64,000 nt of DNA from contig CAZSQA010000007.1 of assembly GCA_964608915.1 (NCBI GenBank), forward strand, positions 1-64,000, given 5' to 3'. Origin of the DNA: QWQI01 sp964608915 (GTDB lineage Bacteria; Planctomycetota; Planctomycetia; Isosphaerales; Isosphaeraceae). The position numbers and the translations under genes are program-made. Numbering within the stretch: position 1 is the stretch's first letter; each line of letters starts with the position of its first letter. This document shows, one piece after another, positions 25,267 through 34,506 of the stretch. Below the pieces are notes generated by a model. It was given only the letters and a program-made list of their open reading frames with translations. It was not told the DNA's origin and did not search any database.

Positions 25267-26661
25267 TCAGATTTCGAAACAAGTCTCCGGCTCAGGCAGC
25301 GTCACTTTCAGGCCGAAGTCGGCCGTGATTTTCGCCGCCAGGGCCTCACGGGATCGATCTTCGCCGTGATTGAGCAGCACCTGGGGCTTACGCGCGGCCA
25401 GGGGCTTGAGCCATTCCAGCAGCTCCGTCTGCCCGGCATGGGCCGAAAAGCCGCCGAGGGTGTGAATCTGGGCCCGGACTTCGACCATCTGGCCCAGAAT
25501 CCGCACCTTTTTCGCCCCCTGCACAAGGTGACTGCCAAGCGTGCCATTGGCCTGATAGCCGACCATCAGCACGTCGGTATTGTGCCGCCAGACGCTGTGC
25601 TTCAAGTGGTGCACGATCCGCCCGCCATTGCACATGCCCGAGCCGGCGATGATGACGCACGGCGACCAGTCGTCGTTGAGCGACATCGATTCGGCCCGTG
25701 ATTCCACGACGCGGACACGCTTTTTGAGCCGGTCCAGCCGTGCGCAGAAGTCCTTCCGCTTCGTCTCGTCGTCCAGCAGTTCCGGGTGGTCCAGATGCAA
25801 CTGTGTGGCCGCGCGGGCCATGGGGCTGTCCAGATAGACCGGCAGGCTTTCCGGCAGGCGTCCCTGCTCCGTAAGAACGCCGATATAATACAACAATAGC
25901 TGTGTCCGTCCGACGGCGAAGGCCGGGATCAGCACCCGCCGTTTTTCGGCTTCCGCCTTCAGCAGAATCTGCAGAAATTCCTCGATCGTCGCGGCCATGG
26001 ACCGGTGGTCACGATCGCCGTAAGTCGATTCCATGACGACCCAATGGGCTTCATGAAAAGGTTCCGGGTCGCAGAGCAGGGGCGTGTCGCGCACGCCGAT
26101 ATCGCCTGAAAAGACGACGATTCGCGTTTGCCCGGCTTCTTCCAGTTGAAATTTCAGGCTCGTCGATCCGAGAATGTGCCCGGCGTCGTGCGGCACGACG
26201 CTCACGCCCTGCGTTACCTGCGTCGATGCGTTCATGGCCATCGGTACGAACTGGCTCATGATCGTGGCCACGTCTTCTTCGTCGTACAAGGGTTCCAGCG
26301 GAATCCGGCCCTGGCGAATCAGCCGTTTGGCCGCCCGTTCGGCGTCGGATTGCTGTATGCGGGCCGAATCGCCCAACAGGAGACGCGTCAGGTCGATCGT
26401 GGCCGGCGAAGCGTAGATCGGCCCCTTGTAGCCCAGCCGGGCCAGCATCGGCAGCCGGCCGGAGTGATCGAGGTGAGCATGCGTGAGCACGACGGCGTCG
26501 ATCTTCCGGACATCCACGGGGGGCACGCGGCGGTTCTTTTCGAGCGCGAACTTCGCTCCCTGAAACAGGCCGAAATCGACGAGCACCTTCTTTTTGCCGA
26601 CTTCCAGAAGACTCGACGATCCGGTGACTTCTCCCGTGGCACCCAGCAAGTGCAGTCGCAT
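25267..26661 (-). CDS. Beta-CASP metallo-beta-lactamase-fold RNase
   Basis: 464 aa. The MBL zinc motif is HAHLDHSG (about residues 63-70), with further ligands in DAGHILGS and SGDIG. The beta-CASP insertion (about 200-390) and C-terminal metal-binding His residues in GGFSAHAGQ and LLNHGEDRSRE define the CPSF73/Ysh1-like bacterial RNase family that processes RNA. Length and motif order are canonical. It converges with the esterase gene, whose stop lies 46 bases away. A role in RNA processing rather than DNA is family-based. Confidence 0.92.
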   Translation of the reverse strand: MRLHLLGATGEVTGSSSLLEVGKKKVLVDFGLFQGAKFALEKNRRVPPVDVRKIDAVVLTHAHLDHSGRLPMLARLGYKGPIYASPATIDLTRLLLGDSARIQQSDAERAAKRLIRQGRIPLEPLYDEEDVATIMSQFVPMAMNASTQVTQGVSVVPHDAGHILGSTSLKFQLEEAGQTRIVVFSGDIGVRDTPLLCDPEPFHEAHWVVMESTYGDRDHRSMAATIEEFLQILLKAEAEKRRVLIPAFAVGRTQLLLYYIGVLTEQGRLPESLPVYLDSPMARAATQLHLDHPELLDDETKRKDFCARLDRLKKRVRVVESRAESMSLNDDWSPCVIIAGSGMCNGGRIVHHLKHSVWRHNTDVLMVGYQANGTLGSHLVQGAKKVRILGQMVEVRAQIHTLGGFSAHAGQTELLEWLKPLAARKPQVLLNHGEDRSREALAAKITADFGLKVTLPEPETCFEI

Positions 26662-26926
26662 GGTTTCGGCTTTCAGGTTTTCTGGAGATTTCGGAAGGTC
26701 TCGAGGGGCTTTCGCCTGTCAGGTTCATCATACACTCACTGAGACCATGCAGGCGAGATTGACCGTGACCGGGATCGTTCCTTATCGACGCCTTCACGGG
26801 CTTCGCACTTCCCGGCGCACATCCGGCCGGTTTCTCTTTGACACTCAATCGGAAGTCGCGGAAAATGGCGGGCATTCCTGAGCGAACATCTCCCACTTCC
26901 CGCAACGTCACGGAGGCTCTCCCGTC

Positions 26927-29215
26927 ATGATCCGCAATTTATGGACCGGATTCTGTCTTGCGATCGGTCTTTCGATCGTGGCCGCATCGGCCCGGGCCCA
27001 ACAGGTGCCGCTGGTCACGGGTGTCGATCTGCAGCCCGTCGGGGCTCAGGTCCGGCGAATTTCCGACGCTCTCGACTATCTCGGGCAGCCCTTGCCGTCC
27101 GAGACCCGCAATGCCCTGCACGCCGCAATGGCCATGCCCAATCAGGCCGATGCCGTGAAAGCCGTGCAGGCGGCGCTCGACCCGCTGTGCATCGCCTGGG
27201 TCGAAATCAACGCCGAAAGCCGCGTGAAGGCCGACCCCGGTCCGGCGGCGAAGACGCTGACCCAGCAGGGATGGACGGTGTTTCTCGTCAAGGTAGCCAA
27301 CGGCGCCGGGGTGACGGCCCCGCTCGCTGTGGAAAGCCCGAACGCCGCACCGCTGCAGAAGCCGTCGACTTCATCGCCGAATCCCAAGGTCACGATCCCG
27401 CTGGCCGAAGTGCCGAACCGCTGGGCCGACGTGAAAATGTTCGACGACCGCCCGATGACCAAAACCCTCACGGGCCTGCCGCTGGAATACCGGCTGATCC
27501 AGATCTTCAGCCGCGATGCCGGCAAACGTGAGGCTCGCCTGAGTTTCAATGTCGGCCAGGGCACTCAGGATCTCGGCTTTCGGGCTGATGTCGACATCCT
27601 TTTCGATTGCAAGCCGGGCGTGAAGCTCGTCTTCGACGTGAAGGACGAAGACGGCTCGGACGTCATGGCCAGCTTCCTCATCCGCGACAAGCTCGGCCGA
27701 GTCTATCCAGCCCAGAGCCGCCGGCTGGCCCCCGACTTCTTCTTCCACCCGCAAATCTACCGCACCACGGGCGAACATATTTTCATTTCGCCCGGCGAAT
27801 ATACCGTTTCCTGGACTCGCGGGCCGGAATACCGCGAGCAGACCCGCAAACTGGTCATCCCCACCGGCGTCAGCGAGCATCAGGAAAAATTCGACCTGAA
27901 GCGGTGGCTGAATCTGGCCAAACTCAACTGGTTTTCGGGCGATCACCACGTGCATGCCGCCGGCTGCGCTCACTACGAAAGCCCCACGGAAGGCGTGACC
28001 CCCGAAGACATGATGCGCCAGATCCTGGGCGAGGATCTCAATGTCGGCTGCGTGCTCTCCTGGGGCCCGTGCTGGTACTTTCAGAAGCAGTTCTTCGACG
28101 GCGGACTGCATCCGCTTTCGAAACCGGATTATCTGATGCGATATGACGTCGAAGTTTCAGGCTTCCCCTCCAGCCACGCTGGCCACCTGTGCCTTCTGCG
28201 GCTCAAGGAAGACGACTATCCGGGGACGACATTGATCGAGGAATGGCCGAGCTGGACTTTGCCTGTGCTCCAGTGGGGCAAAAAACAGGGCGGAGTGGTC
28301 GGCTTCAGCCACTCGGGCTGGGGTTTGCGGATCGACAGCCCGACGATCCCGTCTCTGGAAATGCCGCCGTTCGACGGAATCGGGGCCAACGAATATATCG
28401 TGGACGTCACGCACGACGCCGTCGATTTCATTTCGGCCGTCGATACGCCGATCAACTGGGAACTGAATATCTGGTATCACACGCTGAACTGCGGCTTCAA
28501 GGCCCGTATCAGCGGCGAGACCGACTTCCCATGCATTTACGGCGAGCGCGTCGGCCTGGGCCGGCTTTACGTGAAGCTCGAAGACGGCAAGCTCGACTTC
28601 GACCGCTATATCGAGGGCATCAAGAACGGCCGCAGCTTCGTGACCGACGGCAAAAGCCACCTGTTCGACTTCGCCGTGAACGACGTCGAAGTCGGCAAGA
28701 ACGGATCCGAATTGAAACTCGCTGCCCCCGGCAACGTCAAAGTGACCGGCAAATTCGCCGCGCTTCTGCCGGAAACTCAGGCCCCCGAAATGAAAGGCAT
28801 CGCCAGCCGGCCACTGTACCAGAAGCCGTACTGGGAACTGGAACGGGCTCGACTCGGAGCCAGCCGCAAGGTGCCCGTGGAGGTAATCGTCAACGGCAAG
28901 CCGGTGGCGACGAAAGAAATGGACGCCGACGGGGCGACCGTCGATCTCGACTTCGAAATTCCGATCAAGGAGTCGAGCTGGGTCGCCTTGCGTGTCTGGC
29001 CGTCGTCGCACACGAATCCCGTCTGGGTAACGGTCGACGGCAAGCCGGTGCGGGCTTCGGAATCGTCGGCTCGCTGGTGTCTGGACGCCGTCGACGCCTG
29101 CTGGAAGCAGAAGGAGTCGAAATATCGACCGGGCGAGCGTGAACAGGCCGCCAAAGCCTATGACCATGCGCGCGAAACGTATCGCAAAATACTGGCCGAG
29201 ACATCGAAGGATTGA
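26927..29215 (+). CDS. Secreted CehA/McbA-type PHP-domain metallohydrolase
   Basis: 762 aa. Signal peptide MIRNLWTGFCLAIGLSIVAASARAQ's hydrophobic core ends at an Ala-x-Ala site. An N-terminal domain of unknown type (residues about 30-330) is followed by the PHP module starting with SGDHHVHAAGC (about residue 342), then GGVVGFSHSGWG with further His ligands, and ANEYIVDVTHDAVDF. A beta-sandwich region closes the protein. Relatives named CehA/McbA hydrolyse carbamates, but most planctomycete members have no known substrate. A GGAGG site 11 bases upstream of the ATG supports the start. Confidence 0.85.
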   Translation: MIRNLWTGFCLAIGLSIVAASARAQQVPLVTGVDLQPVGAQVRRISDALDYLGQPLPSETRNALHAAMAMPNQADAVKAVQAALDPLCIAWVEINAESRVKADPGPAAKTLTQQGWTVFLVKVANGAGVTAPLAVESPNAAPLQKPSTSSPNPKVTIPLAEVPNRWADVKMFDDRPMTKTLTGLPLEYRLIQIFSRDAGKREARLSFNVGQGTQDLGFRADVDILFDCKPGVKLVFDVKDEDGSDVMASFLIRDKLGRVYPAQSRRLAPDFFFHPQIYRTTGEHIFISPGEYTVSWTRGPEYREQTRKLVIPTGVSEHQEKFDLKRWLNLAKLNWFSGDHHVHAAGCAHYESPTEGVTPEDMMRQILGEDLNVGCVLSWGPCWYFQKQFFDGGLHPLSKPDYLMRYDVEVSGFPSSHAGHLCLLRLKEDDYPGTTLIEEWPSWTLPVLQWGKKQGGVVGFSHSGWGLRIDSPTIPSLEMPPFDGIGANEYIVDVTHDAVDFISAVDTPINWELNIWYHTLNCGFKARISGETDFPCIYGERVGLGRLYVKLEDGKLDFDRYIEGIKNGRSFVTDGKSHLFDFAVNDVEVGKNGSELKLAAPGNVKVTGKFAALLPETQAPEMKGIASRPLYQKPYWELERARLGASRKVPVEVIVNGKPVATKEMDADGATVDLDFEIPIKESSWVALRVWPSSHTNPVWVTVDGKPVRASESSARWCLDAVDACWKQKESKYRPGEREQAAKAYDHARETYRKILAETSKD

Positions 29216-29249
29216 ACGATCGGGTAGAATTCAGTGAGTGATCGACCAC

Positions 29250-29275
29250 GCCGTGGCGCGAATTCGCGCCACGGC
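29250..29275. promoter_or_regulatory. 26-bp perfect palindrome (terminator or operator)
   Basis: An exact inverted repeat centred between 29262 and 29263: arms of 11 bp (GCCGTGGCGCG and its complement) around AATT. It lies 34 bases after the PHP hydrolase stop and 32 bases before the first Uma2 start. It could be a terminator (followed only by TT) or a dimeric repressor site. Confidence 0.6.
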
Positions 29276-29306
29276 TTCCGGAATTTCAGGCGAAGCGGGC
29301 AACGCC

Positions 29307-29879
29307 ATGGCGACGACGATTGAGTGGGAAGCGACCGTCGAAGACCTGGCCCGGGTGGAGGGCAAGGCCGAGCTGGTCGCCGGGAAAATCCGAAAAATGA
29401 GTCCATCAGGGTACGAACATGGAATCCTGGCAGGTTTGATCTACCGTTCGCTATGGAACTGGTGCGATCGTGGCTCCTGTGGGCATGTCTTCTCCGATAG
29501 TGTCGGGTTTCTTTGCGATCTGACCGGTCGAAAGTCATTCTCTCCCGACGTCGCCTTTTACGATGGCCCGCTTCCCGGTAATCGAAAGCGATTCCTTCCC
29601 GAACCTCCTGCCTTCGCCGTCGAAATCCGTTCCGAAAGCGACTATGGCCCTGCCGCCGAACTTGCCATGTCGGCCAAACGATCAGACTATTTCGCCGCGG
29701 GCACGAAGGCCGTCTGGGATGTCGACGCCGACGGGCCTGAGATCGTGCGATTGTATCTTGCTTCGAATCCCGCCGAGCCGATTGCATTCCGCAAGGGCGA
29801 GACGGCCCATGCCGAGCCCGTTCTGCCCGGCTGGCGGTTGCCGGTCGATGAAATCCTTGCCGAGCTGGACCGGAAGTGA
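29307..29879 (+). CDS. Uma2-family (DUF820) endonuclease-fold protein A
   Basis: 190 aa. Uma2 proteins have a PD-(D/E)XK nuclease fold; they are numerous in planctomycetes and cyanobacteria and their function is unknown. The core residues are seen in SPDVAFYD (Asp), then PAFAVEIRSESDY (ExR, about residue 100) and the helix SAKRSDYFAAGTKAVWDVD. ATG 29307 is chosen by alignment with the next gene. The C-terminal half is identical at DNA level to the next gene over 264 bases, but the middle third is divergent. Confidence 0.88.
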   Translation: MATTIEWEATVEDLARVEGKAELVAGKIRKMSPSGYEHGILAGLIYRSLWNWCDRGSCGHVFSDSVGFLCDLTGRKSFSPDVAFYDGPLPGNRKRFLPEPPAFAVEIRSESDYGPAAELAMSAKRSDYFAAGTKAVWDVDADGPEIVRLYLASNPAEPIAFRKGETAHAEPVLPGWRLPVDEILAELDRK

Positions 29880-29888
29880 GGTGGCGCC

Positions 29889-30461
29889 ATGGCGACGACG
29901 ATACAGTGGGAAGCGACCGTCGAAGACCTGGCCCGGGCGGAGGGCAAGGCGGAACTGGTCGATGGGAAAATCCGAAAAATGAGTCCGTCGAGCGATGATC
30001 ATAGCAGCATGGCCGGTACCATTTTCGTTTCGCTTCGATCGTACGTGGCGCGGAATGGCCTTGGCCGAGTCTACGGAAACAACACCGGTTTCCTTTGCGC
30101 CCTTCCGAATCGAAAGTCATTCAGCCCTGACGTTTCGTTTTATGATTCCAGTCAGCCCCGAGGCGGCCGGAAGTTCCTTCCCGAACCTCCTGCCTTCGCC
30201 GTCGAAATCCGTTCCGAAAGCGACTATGGCCCTGCCGCCGAACTTGCCATGTCGGCCAAACGATCAGACTATTTCGCCGCGGGCACGAAGGCCGTCTGGG
30301 ATGTCGACGCCGACGGGCCTGAGATCGTGCGATTGTATCTTGCTTCGAATCCCGCCGAGCCGATTGCATTCCGCAAGGGCGAGACGGCCCATGCCGAGCC
30401 CGTTCTGCCCGGCTGGCGGTTGCCGGTCGATGAAATCTTAAAGGAACTCGACAGGCCATGA
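29889..30461 (+). CDS. Uma2-family (DUF820) endonuclease-fold protein B
   Basis: 190 aa tandem partner of the previous gene, separated by nine bases. It shares MATTIxWEATVEDLARxEGK at the start and the nuclease core SPDVSFYD / PAFAVEIRSESDY. Bases 30174-30437 are identical to 29592-29855, silent sites included, whereas residues about 35-95 differ clearly. Its stop overlaps the DUF1501 start by four bases (ATGA at 30458), so the two are probably translated together. Confidence 0.88.
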   Translation: MATTIQWEATVEDLARAEGKAELVDGKIRKMSPSSDDHSSMAGTIFVSLRSYVARNGLGRVYGNNTGFLCALPNRKSFSPDVSFYDSSQPRGGRKFLPEPPAFAVEIRSESDYGPAAELAMSAKRSDYFAAGTKAVWDVDADGPEIVRLYLASNPAEPIAFRKGETAHAEPVLPGWRLPVDEILKELDRP

Positions 30462-31891
30462 TCCGGCTCGATTCCGAAAGGCCGATTTCGAAACTTACCA
30501 CCGGCCTGAACCGCCGATCGGCACTCAGCATCGGTTCGCTGTCGGCTCTTGGCTTCAGTGTCGACCAGCTGATGCGATCCGCCACCGCTGCCGTGCCATC
30601 GCATTTGCAGGGAATACCGTTCGGCAAGGCGAAAAGCTGCATCGTCATTTTCTTGTTCGGCGGGCCCAGCCAGATCGACCTCTTCGATATGAAACCCGAA
30701 GCCCCGGCCGAATTTCGGGGCGAATTCCGGCCGATCGCCACCAGCGTTCCCGGCATCGACATTTGCGAGCACCTGCCGAACCTGGCCCGGCGGGCCCACC
30801 TGTTTCAGATCGTCCGCAGCATGCACCACGAACACCCCCGCCACGGCTGGGGATTGTATTATATGCTCACCGGTCAGAAGCACAGCCGGCCCGACCTCGA
30901 CGCCCCGCCCACGCCCGACGATTTTCCCGGCATCGGGGCCCTGGTCACGCACATGGCACGCGGCACGTCGCCCATCATGCCGCCGGCCGTCACTTTGCCC
31001 AGGTTCAACCGGTTTCTTGACCTGCCGAACGATTATGCCGGCGAGCGGGGCGGGCGGATCGGTCAAGCGGCGTCGCCATGGCTCGTGAAGGCGGACTCGA
31101 AGGGCAATCTCGTTCCTGAGGAGCTTCGGCTGGAAGTGCCGATCGCGCCTGGCCGGCTGACCGAACGTGCTGATCTCTTGAAATCGGTCGACAGACGCAT
31201 CGCCGAATGGTCCGATACCGGCGAATCGGCCACTTTCGACTCGCTGCAGACGATCGCCCGCCGGCTCGTCTCGTCGCCCCGCGTCCGTGCGGCGTTCGAC
31301 ATGTCGGCCGAGCCTGCCGCCACGAAATCGGCATATGGCGATCATCCCTTCGGCCGCGGCCTTTTGCTCGCCCGGCGGCTGGTGGAAGCTGGCACACGGC
31401 TGGTGCAGGTGAATTGGCACGAAGACGGCAGCGACGTCAAAAGCCCGTTCTGGGATACGCATAAAGACAATTTCAATACGCTGAAGAACAAATTGCTGCC
31501 ACCGTTCGATCAGGCCTTTCCGGCATTGCTCGACGACCTGCACGCACGCGGGTTGCTCGAAGAAACGCTGGTGTTGGTCATGGGCGAATTCGGCCGTACG
31601 CCGCGAGTGGGGCGTGTCGTCATGAACGCCGCGACCGACGCCGCCGGCCGCGACCACTGGCCCGGGGCTTACACCGTGCTCATCGCCGGTGCCGGCACGA
31701 AAGCCGGGGCCGTTTTTGGCGCATCGGACAAACAGGCCGCCTATGTGATCGACCGGCCCGTCAGCCCGCCCGACTTGCATGCCACGGTGCTGGCAGCGCT
31801 GGGGATCGATCCTCTCGCGAAAATTCACGACGTCCGTGGCACGCCGATCCGAATCTCCGACGGCACACCGGTCACAGGCTTTTTCGCGTGA
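30458..31891 (+). CDS. DUF1501 domain protein with Tat-like leader
   Basis: 477 aa. DUF1501 proteins belong to the alkaline phosphatase/sulfatase-like superfamily and are abundant in planctomycetes; function unknown. The N-terminus has a twin-arginine-like sequence, LNRRSALSIGSLSALGFS. Family marks are CIVIFLFGGPSQIDLFDMKP, the RRAHLFQIVRSMHHEHPRHG block, LVLVMGEFGRTPR and GRDHWPGAYTVLIAGAG. In many planctomycete loci DUF1501 follows a DUF1549/DUF1553 gene; here it follows Uma2 genes instead. Confidence 0.93.
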   Translation: MIRLDSERPISKLTTGLNRRSALSIGSLSALGFSVDQLMRSATAAVPSHLQGIPFGKAKSCIVIFLFGGPSQIDLFDMKPEAPAEFRGEFRPIATSVPGIDICEHLPNLARRAHLFQIVRSMHHEHPRHGWGLYYMLTGQKHSRPDLDAPPTPDDFPGIGALVTHMARGTSPIMPPAVTLPRFNRFLDLPNDYAGERGGRIGQAASPWLVKADSKGNLVPEELRLEVPIAPGRLTERADLLKSVDRRIAEWSDTGESATFDSLQTIARRLVSSPRVRAAFDMSAEPAATKSAYGDHPFGRGLLLARRLVEAGTRLVQVNWHEDGSDVKSPFWDTHKDNFNTLKNKLLPPFDQAFPALLDDLHARGLLEETLVLVMGEFGRTPRVGRVVMNAATDAAGRDHWPGAYTVLIAGAGTKAGAVFGASDKQAAYVIDRPVSPPDLHATVLAALGIDPLAKIHDVRGTPIRISDGTPVTGFFA

Positions 31892-31966
31892 ACGACAGCA
31901 GCCGTGAATCGCGGATTCACCCATCGAAGTCGAATCGATTCTCTATCCGAATCGCCAGTTCGAAGG

Positions 31967-32326
31967 ATGCCTGATTTCGAAATGGAACCGCACCTGGCCG
32001 AACTGTCCGACTTCGAAAAGATCGACATCCGCGCCGGCCGCGTCGTCGCCGTCGATCCGTTCCCCGAAGGCCGGTATTCGACGCACGTGCTGCGGATCGA
32101 TTTCGGTCCGGAACTTGGCGTGAAAAAATCGCTGGCCCGGCTCGCTCCGAATTATACCGGCCCGGAACTGATCGGCAGGTTGGTGCTGGCTGTCGTGAAT
32201 TTCCCGCCCCGGCAGATCGGCCCGCATCGGTCCGAAGTTCTCACGCTGGGCGTACCTGATGCCGCTGGGCACACTGTGCTCATTGAGCCTGACCGGGAAG
32301 TGCCGCCTGGCGGCCGGCTGCATTGA
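31967..32326 (+). CDS. csaA: CsaA-like tRNA-binding domain protein
   Basis: 119 aa OB-fold protein close to CsaA, a small protein that binds tRNA and has been reported as an export chaperone. Conserved stretch: SDFEKIDIRAGRVVAVDPFP, then VNFPPRQIGPHRSEVLTLG and a C-terminal EPDREVPPGGRLH. The start is either ATG 31967 or ATG 31982; both keep the domain intact and neither has a well-spaced ribosome-binding site. A longer frame from 31904 adds only non-conserved residues. Confidence 0.88.
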   Translation: MPDFEMEPHLAELSDFEKIDIRAGRVVAVDPFPEGRYSTHVLRIDFGPELGVKKSLARLAPNYTGPELIGRLVLAVVNFPPRQIGPHRSEVLTLGVPDAAGHTVLIEPDREVPPGGRLH

Positions 32327-32454
32327 ATTGACTTCCGAATGAGACGGCTCGTCGTCCAGGTTCGTCACTCGATTGTCATTCGCTTCGCCATCCGCTAGAA
32401 TTTCTGTGGAAACGTCGTACGATACGCCTCACGATCCCTAGAGCCCTGACCATC

Positions 32455-33270
32455 ATGAAATTCGGCATCTGCAACGAACTTTTCGAAAACTGGGATTTCG
32501 CTGACATTTGCCGCACCGTCAAGGCGATCGGCTACGATGGCCTGGAAATCGCACCGTTCACGATCGCTCCACGAATCACCGACGTTTCCCCCGCTCAAAA
32601 GGCCGAACTTTTCAATATTATGTCCGATCAGGGGCTGGAATGCATCGGCCTGCATTGGCTTCTGGCCAAAACCGATGGATTTTATTTGACGACGCCGGAC
32701 AAGACCGTGCGCGATGCCACGCTCGACTACCTGAAAGCCCTGGCGCATGCCACGGCCGATCTCGGCGGCAAAATCATGGTCTTCGGCTCACCCAAACAAC
32801 GCGACCTTCTGCCAGGCGTTACCAGTGACGATGCCCTGGGCTATGCCGAAGACGTCTTCTCGCGGCTTGTGCCCACGCTCGCCGAACGTGGCGTGACGCT
32901 TTGCCTCGAGCCGCTGGCGCCTTCCGAGACCAACTTCCTGAACACGATCGATCAGGCTAACGTGCTGATCGACCGCATCGGGCACCCGAATTTCCGCCTT
33001 CATCTGGACGTCAAGGCCCAGTCCTCCGAAACCGGCACCACCGTCCCCGAATTGTGGGCGAAACATGGTGAGGCCGCCCGCCACGCACATGCACAGGACG
33101 TCAATTTGAAAGGCCCGGGAATGGGCGATGTCGACTTCGGGCCGATCGTCAAGTCACTCGCATCTTCGGGATACCCCGGTTATCTCTCGGTCGAAGTCTT
33201 CGACTTCACCCCAGGGGCCGAAAACACGGCCCGCATCAGCCTGGATACGCTGAAACGGGCCGCCGACTGA
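32455..33270 (+). CDS. Sugar phosphate isomerase/epimerase (hydroxypyruvate isomerase-like)
   Basis: 271 aa TIM barrel of the xylose isomerase-like superfamily. Metal-binding residues appear as Glu in VTLCLEPLAPSETNF (about residue 150), Asp in FRLHLDVKAQSSE (about 182), His in ARHAHAQDVN and Glu in GYLSVEVFDF. The start MKFGICNELFENWDFADIC is typical. It is more like hydroxypyruvate isomerase-type proteins than the paralogue at 12 kb. Cytoplasmic; substrate undetermined. Confidence 0.85.
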   Translation: MKFGICNELFENWDFADICRTVKAIGYDGLEIAPFTIAPRITDVSPAQKAELFNIMSDQGLECIGLHWLLAKTDGFYLTTPDKTVRDATLDYLKALAHATADLGGKIMVFGSPKQRDLLPGVTSDDALGYAEDVFSRLVPTLAERGVTLCLEPLAPSETNFLNTIDQANVLIDRIGHPNFRLHLDVKAQSSETGTTVPELWAKHGEAARHAHAQDVNLKGPGMGDVDFGPIVKSLASSGYPGYLSVEVFDFTPGAENTARISLDTLKRAAD

Positions 33271-33307
33271 TTGCGAAACCGGACACATGCCGTTGGCATC
33301 GAGCCGC

Positions 33308-34105
33308 TCAGCCCCTCGCACGAACCGAATACATGTAGGGAATTCTGCGCCCGAGCGAACGGTAAACCCATCGCCCTGGGGCGATTTCGTCCATCGAATC
33401 GGCCAGTTTGTAGACGCAGAACGGATATTCCCGAAAGTCTTCGAAATTCAGCCCGGCGCTTCGTAATGCCCGGAACAGGCTTTCGAAAGTGTGATTCCAC
33501 CAGTATTCCGGCAGCGCTTCGTGTGTCAGGCCGTCTGCATAGGTTTTGGCCGTGATCTCTTCATCAGGGCCATTTTTGCCGAAATAATCGTACTTCACTC
33601 CGCCGGTTTCAGGGTCGAGGATCAGAAACGTCTTGTGCAGGTCGATCATATAGAAAAACCCGCCTGGCTTGAGGGCCCGGCGAATCCCCGCGGCCCAGCG
33701 ATCAAGATCCGGCAGCCAGCCGATCGTGCCGAAGGAAGTGAAAACGATGTCGAACCGACCGTCAAGCGAGGACGGCAAATCGAGCACATCGGCTTCGATG
33801 AATTCGCCCTGCTGGCCTGACTGGTCGGCAAGTTCTCGCGCCGCCGCGATCGCCTCGGGTGAGAAGTCGACACCGGTGACGTTCGCCCCCAGCCGCGCCC
33901 AGGAAAGCGTGTCCTGGCCGAAATGGCATTGCAAATGCAGCATGTCTTTGCCCTCGACAGGGCCGATTTCGTCCACTTCGATACCGCACAGGCTCGACTT
34001 CCCGGCGAGGAATCCCGGCACGTCGTAGAACTTCGAGGCCACATGCAGGGAAACTCGTGTGTCCCAAAGCTTGCGATTGGCTTCGATGCGATGTTCGTCA
34101 TTCAT
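33308..34105 (-). CDS. Class I SAM-dependent methyltransferase
   Basis: 265 aa. Motif I-like LHLQCHFGQDTLSWARLGA (about residues 55-73) with the following acidic residue in VTGVDFSPEAI, and motif IV-like FDIVFTSFGTIGWLPDLDRW. A GGFFYMIDLH strand follows. It belongs to the methyltransferase type 11/25 group; substrate unknown. The gene stands alone, convergent with the isomerase gene. Confidence 0.87.
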   Translation of the reverse strand: MNDEHRIEANRKLWDTRVSLHVASKFYDVPGFLAGKSSLCGIEVDEIGPVEGKDMLHLQCHFGQDTLSWARLGANVTGVDFSPEAIAAARELADQSGQQGEFIEADVLDLPSSLDGRFDIVFTSFGTIGWLPDLDRWAAGIRRALKPGGFFYMIDLHKTFLILDPETGGVKYDYFGKNGPDEEITAKTYADGLTHEALPEYWWNHTFESLFRALRSAGLNFEDFREYPFCVYKLADSMDEIAPGRWVYRSLGRRIPYMYSVRARG

Positions 34106-34216
34106 GGGATGCGTCGTTCACCGGCTGGAGGTCTTTCCCGATGCGGATCGACTGGATTCCTCATGAGAACCCGTTCGGATCGGTTCAAGTTTGATCATGT
34201 CTTCGGCTTCCTGCCG

Positions 34217-34393
34217 TCATTCGGCGTTCCGATTCTCGTGTTTTCCGCCGGAACCGGCAATATGCATGAGCGCCAGAAAGTCTCGCACGCTGATCCGTTT
34301 CGGCAGCATCTTCCAGCTCAGTTTCTTGAGAACTGGATGGCTTAGCTCCACGCGATACAGCGGACGGAAGCCGTTGCAAACCTCGTCCGGCAT
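34217..34393 (-). CDS. Possible small basic protein (58 aa)
   Basis: A short frame starting MPDEVCNGFRPLYRVELSHP and continuing with VLKKLSWKMLPKRISVRDFL to a stop at 34217. Composition is protein-like (mixed hydrophobic/basic with no low complexity), and GGCGG directly precedes the ATG. It lies in the gap between divergent genes. No family is recognised and homologues are unverified. Confidence 0.35.
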   Translation of the reverse strand: MPDEVCNGFRPLYRVELSHPVLKKLSWKMLPKRISVRDFLALMHIAGSGGKHENRNAE

Positions 34394-34506
34394 CCGCCGC
34401 GCGATTGCTCTGGACCACTCTGCCGTTTCTGCTATATTGCCGCACCGTGATGGAGCACATTGCCCGCGGCCTCGCGAAACCTGGCCGCCGCTGGGAGAAT
34501 CACGCA

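Noticed and set aside
29250..29275. tRNA-like or attachment-site interpretation of the palindrome
   Set aside because: No tRNA arms and no integrase or second copy nearby.
30269..31924. 551-aa minus-strand open frame opposite DUF1501
   Set aside because: Antisense shadow: it spans the DUF1501 gene and part of the Uma2 gene and shows no family features.
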